DNA of 64,000 nt from positions 811,001 to 875,000 of the forward strand of contig OU612066.1 in assembly GCA_914767715.1 (NCBI GenBank), read 5' to 3'. The DNA is from Membranipora membranacea. Its lineage: Eukaryota; Bryozoa; Gymnolaemata; Cheilostomatida; Membraniporidae. How positions within the stretch are numbered: the stretch's first letter is position 1; the number at the start of each line of letters is the position of its first letter. Shown one piece after another: positions 56,822 through 64,000 of this stretch. The notes under the pieces were generated by a model that saw nothing but the letters and a program-made list of their open reading frames with translations, did no database searches and had not been told where the DNA came from. A program made the position numbers and the translations under genes.

Positions 56822-59800
56822 GTGAATGTATGTATCCTCCAGTCCTCTCTATCAGAAGATATAAATAGCCTCGTGAAGGTAGATAATATGAAGGAGTTAT
56901 CCTGTGTGTCTGTACTCGCTGCCTGCTTTGATAATGTTTCAGCTACACTACTCATACACAACAAATCTAAAATCAATACTGAGCCAACCAATCCACCTAA
57001 CCTACCCAGACAGTGAGTCATAATAGTTATCATACATTAAACGTTACCCTGTAGTGTGTGTACCAAACACGTGATGAGAGCTTTGTAATAAATTCCTTTC
57101 AACAAAACACAATGTATGACAAAGTATGGGAGAAATTCTAGGTTTGTACCAACTGGTCTTTGCTCAAAACTTGTCAAATAAATGTGCTACAGTAGATCCT
57201 CACTTACTCATGTCACGTCGACAGCACAAAAAATTCAGTTTCCTATATGTAGGGTAATTAATGGAGTTATCCCCATAGCTTATATAGGGAAGTTTACTAT
57301 ATTATATGTTGGGTAATGGAGTTATCCCCATAGCCGAATAGGGAAGTTTATTATGAGGTCCTTCATTTTACAGACAATCAGCTCCAGTTGGATCACCAAT
57401 GATGTCTTCGTCACCTGATGATGAAGAAGATGAGCCATCAGAACAGAATACTGAAGAGCACATTGCTAATCTCATTGTGACCAGAGTTCACTTTCAGTTT
57501 AGAAGATTACAAGATGGGGATATACCTAAGAACACAAAGCTTACAGCAATACCCGAACATAAGTAAGAGTTTGCCTATGAGCACTTAGCTAACAGCGATA
57601 CCTGAGCATATCTATGTGTGTAACAGAAAATATATATATGGTCATTTGTATCTACACCAGAAACAAGATATATGTATCTGATGTGCAGTAAATTGAAACG
57701 TACAAACTATAATATCAATATGGTAAGATTATCAAAAACTCACAACAAACTTTAAAGTAATTTGTTTTAATGTGCTGAGTCGTAGATTTTTCTGTATCCA
57801 ATCTCCGTCGGGCGTTGTCAGAGATATACTTTTGAGTCTGATAATTATCACAGAGATTTGCGTTAGCGTTGTCATTTTCATCAAATTTTGTCTTCATTAT
57901 AAAATCGGTATAATCTCGATAGCCCTCATGCTGACAAGCTTTGTTGATTGTCTCCCCTCCCCACCAGTGAGAGCCCTGCATGTAGACTAAGCTCCCACCA
58001 GTGATGTAGACTAAGCTCCCACCAGTGATGTAGACTAAGCTCCCACCAGTGTCTTACTCATTCAGATTATTCTTATCTATGATTGTTTCAGATCTCGAGT
58101 TTTCTACACTCTACCCGGAAATACTAACTCATTTATAATGTTTGAGTTTGGACTGGAGCAGATATCTCTGAATCTCGCCCGCCGTATCGGGTTCACTGCT
58201 GATGAGAAAGCCTCACAAAGAGGAGATGACTCCGATATGAAGAGACAATCTTATCACAGTGGAGCCGGCCAATCACAGAACAGGCATAAACATCAGTCTG
58301 GTGCTAGCGCTAGGATTGCTAGCTTCGATAAAACTGGTGGGTTCCCCTTAAACATAAAATTTGTTTGTTTTGTAAGTAGAGATGGCTTCAGTCACTTAGT
58401 TGTGTAAAACTATTATTCACATTAGCTGGCATACTTTTTATTTACTCAGGAAATGGCGATGAATTAAAGGGAGATGCTACTAGTGGTGTGTTGGAACTTA
58501 AGCTAATCTGGTTTAGATTTGCTGCTCCATCACAGAAACATTCCCAGGTTGAGTATACCAGGTAAGTTTTACATATTAATGATTCTCAACAGTTTAGGTC
58601 CGAGGTTCTTTGGGTGAGCAGTAAACATATCAAAAAATCTTTGACATCATGGAGCAAATAAGTTCAATGCAAATGATGTCTTGAATATAACCTTGTGATA
58701 GCTTAGTGATGTGAAATACAATCTATGTAGATTAGACTGGAATCTGTTGAGTACAGCCAGCCCAGCTATAGATGCCTGGCTAAACCCGAGTAACAGACTC
58801 AGTAATACAGTCAACACCCTTCTCACTGGTTATAAGAAGAGGGTTACCGCTGTAATGGCCTGTGTTATGACTGACGCTCTGGACACTCCTGGAATGCACT
58901 TTGTATTTAAGGTATGAGGCAACTGTCCATCTGCTGTATATTTCAGATTAATACGCACTGCGTTTGTTGAGATTTTCTGCTCCGATCATATTGGCTTTAC
59001 TGCTACGAATTGATGAGTATCTGTGCATTTTTACCAAGATTGCTTCAACAAGTTATATTTGTTAGACTATTACTGTATCTTGCCTTTTTTGCCTATTTAG
59101 AACAAGTTGAATTTAAACACCAGCCTATCAAAGGTCTTACAAGAAGATCCGTCCTGTCAAATAGCCACAGTTCTACGCAGATATATCCGTAAAGTAGGGG
59201 TGAACAACATAGAGCTCGCACTGGCCAGTCCGGCTATCCCTGAGATTATCACACTACAAAAAGGTAAGCTTGATGTATAAATGAAATACCGCCGTTAGTT
59301 ATATGTGGCTCATACCTAACTCACATTCCCTCATTTAGTAGTATATCTGCCTGCTATGTCAGATTGTTCCCATCGTAGATTGTGTGTGTGGTATAGTTTT
59401 ACCCACTCAATACAGAATTGCTTGACATTCATCTTCCTATTGCTCAAGTTCGTGGCTTATTATCTTTACTGACTACCTCAATCTCCCAACATTATAGGAA
59501 TCCTTGCGCTGACCAGACAATGGAAAAATCAGCTTTATATGCCCAGTATGGTAGAGACTCAAGCTAGGAGAAGAAGAGGGGCATTCACTGTGCACTTTGA
59601 TACTCCTAAACGTAAGTATCTAAATGTAGACTTTGATACTCCTAAACGTAAGTATCTAAATGTAGACTTTGATACTCCTAAACGTAAGTATCTAAATGTA
59701 GACATTGATACTCCTAAACGTAAGTATCTAAATGTAGACTTTGATACTCCTAAACGTAAGTATCTAAATGTAGACTTTGATACTCCTAAACGTAAGTATC

Positions 59801-61742
59801 TAAATGTAGATGCTTAAGGCAATACGAATATAAATGTCTATGTGATGTCAAACAGAGACTTTTCTCCACAGCTGTATGACAGTGATAAGCTTACTTCCCT
59901 ACGCCTTTATATTTCAGCATCTGATGAGCTTGGTGATAACCTAATAGACGATTTGGATAACGAATCGGTTGTCATGGCAACAGAAGAGGCGGAAGGGATG
60001 GATATTGATGGAACACCTCGATCGAGAAGGAACAGCCGTAAAACATCAGCCATCGGTCAGGAGGAGCGAAGGTAAAGTCTCAAGATACTGAGACACCTCA
60101 AAATCTATACTCGCACTAACTACCTACTACCTAAAAGTGTTAGTACTGTTCTTCTCTACCTATACTGGTTTTTATCTTTTAGCCGTGCTGCAAGTTTTGC
60201 TAGCATGAGTAGATATGAGACACCTGAGAGACGTTACTCCCTCCCCCGACCTGGTACAGAAGGAGGTGGTCAGGCTATGGAGAGTGCAGCCAGCCTACAC
60301 TCAGTCAGGAACCCAGGCCAGCAGCCCAGTGTGACTGGTAAGTAAGCTTATGAAGGTTATTTTATTTATTTATCCACCTAATTCACTGATCAAGCATATG
60401 CATATAAGACCATGTGGTACATCAACTAGTCAGGCCTCTGTATACAAAAGAAAGGAAAAATATCGAATTTACAGTCAGCTTAATGGAAACAAAAATATAT
60501 GCTGGTCAAGATCATATTTAATGCTATAGCAGTTTAGTAGTGATATGGAAATAAAAAACGTAAATTTCATAAATAGGCTTTTCCCAAGCAGTACCGCACG
60601 ATCTTTTGGTCGCGATAACGCCTTATGGTTGAGATAGTCGTTATCAGGAATGGTGGGCAGCAAAGCAGTTGATCATTTATCAAGTTTTACATGAAGTTGC
60701 ATGTTATATTGTGATACTTATGACAGGTTTGGTGATATAGTCTCAACATCTATTATGCATCCCAGCTAATCATTGTCAATAATATTCTTCAGGTTCTGCT
60801 GGGGGTGAAAATTTCACCGAATATCTCAAAGCTCTAGATGATGTCGGCAGAGATGATGATAACCTATACAGGTCTGATATCTTCTCAATGCTTACCATAT
60901 TATTTAGGTTCAATTTTCTTTGTTGCCTTGATTCCATTTAGATTAGTTGTAGGAGCTCAGCTGAGTTCTGACAACCATAGGCTTTACCAGAACTTCATGT
61001 TATATTGATCATTCTACTAAGGAAATATAATAGACAGTTTATAGAGCTCTGATTTATGCCTCAATTCGGAGTTGTCCTCTCCAGTTTGGTACTTTTGCCG
61101 CATAGGAAAAACGTGCTGAAAGAGGGTTATCTTTAAGACCGCTTATGTTAGGATAAAAATGATTTTTGATTCAGAATCTGCACTAAAACAAACCTGTGAG
61201 ACAGGGTTTCCAAATCATTGTAGGCTTGAATGTTGATAAACCTTAATTTCAGTGTCGAAATTCATGAAACATTCCATGAAATTTGTCCGCAAAACTGGCA
61301 GAAATTGATATAACTGACTATCCGAATACCAAAATTATTTTCCAAGCTATGTCCCTATCAGTTTCCAATGGTGCAGATTCTGAATCAAAAATCACTTTTA
61401 TCCTATCACAAGCGGTTTTCAAAATAACCCTCTTTTCAGCACGTTTTTCCTATGCGGCGTGGGTTAAAAATACCAAACCAGAGAGAGGACAACTCCGAAT
61501 TGAGGCCTAAATCAGAGCTCAGAAAACTGTCTATATACATGTTTGACGATGGTGACGTGAGGTCATAAGTTTGATGACGATGACGTAAGGTCATGTGTGT
61601 GATTGTTTGGTTAGATGGATGCAGAGACAGCAGGAGTATTCACGTAAGGACGCTGATGTGGTGACTATACCTCTAATGAGACATAGTAGTTTTATAGCTG
61701 GTATTACTTCTGATGCCAGTATAGATATTGATATGCAGGAAT
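56822..61742 (+). CDS. BLTP1: BLTP1 exons 34-44
   Basis: Exons 56822-57012, 57374-57562, 58092-58336, 58450-58561, 58731-58911, 59101-59263, 59498-59611, 59858-60071, 60183-60337, 60793-60871, 61615-61742; phases agree. Landmarks: VNVCILQSSLSED, VSVLAACFDNVSA, FIMFEFGLEQISL, LIWFRFAAPS, YTRLDWNLLSTASPAIDAW and LYISASDELGDN. DWNLLSTASPAI.AW is a strongly conserved family block. The 59611 to 59858 joint uses an acceptor CAGAG|AC, which gives the correct phase with the GTAAGT donor. The exon ending at 59611 has its donor repeated six times. Confidence 0.9.
57243..57356. repeat. Imperfect 60-bp tandem duplication in BLTP1 intron 34
   Basis: Two copies share TGGAGTTATCCCCATAGC and AGGGAAGTTTA, just upstream of the 57374 acceptor. 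Confidence 0.7.
57960..58055. repeat. 24-bp tandem repeat in BLTP1 intron 35
   Basis: About four copies of GATGTAGACTAAGCTCCCAC (24-bp period), the first one diverged. It ends about 40 bases upstream of the exon 36 acceptor at 58092. Confidence 0.9.
59597..59812 (+). repeat. 36-bp array duplicating the BLTP1 exon 40 donor
   Basis: Six copies of a 36-bp unit, ACTTTGATACTCCTAAAC|GTAAGTATCTAAATGTAG split at the donor. Each unit carries a strong GTAAGT donor, a CTAAAT branch-like word and an ATGTAG acceptor-like end. The unit equals 12 codons, so the frame stays open (FDTPKRKYLNVD) to a stop after the last copy at about 59815. Confidence 0.95.
61033..61531 (+). mobile_element. MITE family B, complete copy (Tc1/mariner-like)
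   Basis: A roughly 499-bp element with terminal inverted repeats of about 165 bp (GACAGTTT...AAACTGTC) is flanked by TA on both sides. A TA target site suggests mobilisation by a Tc1/mariner-type transposase. It encodes no transposase. It lies in the intron before BLTP1 exon 44. Related pieces are at 34020-34158 and 50397-50760. Confidence 0.85.
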
Positions 61743-62050
61743 GTAAGTGACACTTAAACTCTATTGAGTCTCTTTTTTCTATGAAGAGGGACAGTCTTAA
61801 ATGTATATTGTTTGTCCGATCCACATAGCTTCATTCGGGTATTTAGACCACCAGAGTGAGGATTTATCGAGGATTAATCTGATAAATTAGGGCACAAACA
61901 CACTGTGAATTGTTTTTCTACCTCTCAAAGGCTGTTTTACCGAATTTGTGAACCACCAAATATCAAGAGTGTTAAGAACATTACAAGATACATGCGTGAG
62001 CCTAGTTACTGTCTTCTGTGCAATAACAAAATCTGTTCCTCATTAATCAG

Positions 62051-63726
62051 TGGAAGGAAGGAGACGAATTCTGAGTAGAAAGAAGGATGAAGCTTCTGTA
62101 CAGTTAGCTGATGCACAGATTATGTTTAAGGTATTTGCGTCTTATGATGGTATAGAATACTTGGCTTAGGTGATCACATGTACTTGTATTTCGCCGTTGT
62201 GGTGTTCATGTATGATTGGGCAATACTGCTATCCTCAGGCCTTGGAATACGACACTCTTATAAGACTGATGGTATAGAATACTTGGCTTAGGCGACCAAA
62301 GTACTTGTTTTTTCATCTCGCTGTGGTGTCTAGGATTGGGCAATACTACTACCTTCAGATGTCTAAATACGTCATGCTTATAAGACTGATGTTAACTTTC
62401 CCTGTCCATATGCTTGTGCCCATCATAGCCATACATTATAGATAATATATATAATGCTGTGTCAGCAACAATTATTTTTTGTGTATTGGTTACTACCTAT
62501 TTGTTGCATGCACAAGATATCGACATTCAACAATATGCACTGAAGAGAACATTTCAGAATTTTTGTTTTGGATTTGGATTCTGATTTCACTTCTATCCAA
62601 TAAATAGAGATTATTGGTTCAATGTATTGCAGCCGCTACTTGAAGCAGTAGGGCTTAACATACACGGTATAAAATCCTCCACTCTGATGAAGAAGGTTGG
62701 AGGTAACTTATCTATTAACTCGGTCCTACACTTACTGAGGATAGATATAGTAGATGATGTGGTCAGAGATCCTAGATCTGGTAAAACTCCAGCTACTCCC
62801 AGATACAGAGTCAACCTTACCGAGGTAAGTACTGAGTAGAGGTACAAGTCATGTTGTAATTACTCTTCAGCTAGTTCAATAATTATGAGTCATCGTGTAC
62901 TATTGAGTTTTACCCGAAGGTTAATATAAGGAGATATCGCTAAGTTTCTTATAGATAAAACCTATTGAGACTTAACAATTGTGGTTAGAGTCGATACTGG
63001 ATAAGCTTTTCTGGATCGCAAGGTTTTGAGATGCGTCTCAAAACCACTAATGCTTTAATATCAGTGTTACCAATTTCAAACCATGACTCTATTTCACTCA
63101 TGTATTATATGACTATACAGGTTCCAGCCTTCCAGCTAAACCAGTTTACAGCTAATGTAGCTATGAGAGATGAGTTTGATAAGGATATAAGACCTGTACC
63201 TCCCTCCACAGATATGAGCAAACATTCTAAACACGCCATCACTGTAGCTATGAAAAATCTGGATGCCAAACCAACCACTACCAAGGTAATTGTCTCAGCC
63301 TGACACACCAGAAGCATTTGATCTCATTTCCTAGGAGGGATTAACACTTGTTTCCTGAAGAAGCTTGTATGTTCAGACATCGCACTCGGTTCTATGTTTT
63401 AAACTTGAATAATTTGCACTGTTGTTTATTTTTAAATTCAGAGAGCCTGCTGATGCTGAGGTTGCACTTTTTGATAAGGCTGGTAAACTATTCCTCATTG
63501 AACAAGTGCGATAACATTCATAGAATAGATGGTCCTCATGTCTTGCTCTTTGTATTTTCTAGGCATATTTTTCCGTAGACATTACCTCAATGTCTCAGCA
63601 TGTGAATATGTCTCTACTTCGCCTCGTGCATCAGCTGATCACTGTAGTAGATAACATCACTATAACTAACGCTCAACTCAAGAAACAGAAGAAGAAAGAG
63701 GCTCGTATCTACAAGAAAACTCACAG
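62051..63726 (+). CDS. BLTP1: BLTP1 exons 45-48 (gene continues beyond window)
   Basis: Exons 62051-62130, 62633-62824, 63121-63285, 63563-63726. Landmarks: DAQIMFKPLLEAVG, RIDIVDDVVRDPRSG, VPAFQLNQFTANVAM and AYFSVDITSMSQHVNMSLLR, all typical of the family. The last donor (CACAG|GTGAGC) points to further exons to the right. The 48 exons seen total about 7.5 kb of coding sequence, roughly half the vertebrate protein's length of about 5,000 residues. Confidence 0.92.
62145..62390. repeat. 125-bp tandem duplication in BLTP1 intron 45
   Basis: Two diverged copies share GATGGTATAGAATACTTGGC, GATTGGGCAATACT and CTTATAAGACTGATG. Confidence 0.85.
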
Positions 63727-64000
63727 GTGAGCTAACCCTTAGGGATTTAGACAGAGACTGACTAATTTAACTAAAACTTTATCTACAATATTTTCCTCCT
63801 CCTTATTTTCTCACCATGCAATGACTGAATGAGGAGATGTTGTCCAGCTTTGTAAAAATAGACACATCTGAAGACTAGGATATCAGATTGAGTGGGATGG
63901 TGTATCCAAAATGATTGTATCAGTATACCACTAATTGTCAACCTTTTTCACCCACCTGCATAACAAATATTCAATTTACCTATATGTAATGATTTATTTT

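Overview
The window is eukaryotic and looks metazoan: about 60-65% AT, spliced genes with GT-AG introns, and animal-type domain families (caspase, LRR-Roc-COR, TRIM-like RING/B-box/coiled-coil/propeller, CAP/SCP, and the giant lipid-transfer protein BLTP1). Non-LTR retrotransposon fragments, tRNA-derived SINE-like pieces and many foldback MITEs are present. An early-branching marine invertebrate, perhaps a demosponge, is my best guess. That is inference from the gene mix and intron style; nothing in the sequence proves it.

Layout. 741-7774 (+) carries leucine-rich-repeat exons joined to a Roc GTPase and COR domain. A caspase gene follows immediately on the same strand at 8091-11269; the two may be one LRR-Roc-COR-caspase gene. 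11270-16730 is repeat-rich intergenic DNA. 16731-18059 (+) is a small gene with a PAN/apple-like cysteine domain. 19404-21829 (-) and 24744-26934 (+) are two five-exon secreted CAP proteins, head to head, with identical internal exon lengths; they are an inverted duplication. 26935-33280 is intergenic, with a LINE 3' end, a 250-bp foldback and tRNA-like SINE pieces. From 33281 to the right edge (+) runs BLTP1 (KIAA1109/Tweek family). I could place 48 exons, about 2,500 codons, roughly the N-terminal half of the protein. In its 5.4-kb intron at 51386-56821 lies an antisense TRIM-like gene, probably decaying, and one intron of that gene holds a LINE fragment in the same orientation.

The most unusual feature is that tandem repeats in BLTP1 are repeatedly anchored on splice junctions. 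A 72-bp array copies the exon 7 acceptor. Arrays of 35, 84 and 36 bp, plus two short duplications, copy donor sites. The 72-, 84- and 36-bp units are multiples of three and keep the coding frame, so the arrays offer many in-frame alternative splice sites. A 27-bp minisatellite of about 62 copies starts directly at the end of a MITE. A second notable item is a set of three 31-43-bp hairpins, each flanked by an 8-bp direct repeat, which look like extremely short hAT-type MITEs.

There is no operon-like organisation. Functionally, the left part is immune/cell-death type (LRR-Roc-COR, caspase), the middle is secreted proteins, and the right is a housekeeping ER-plasma-membrane lipid bridge.
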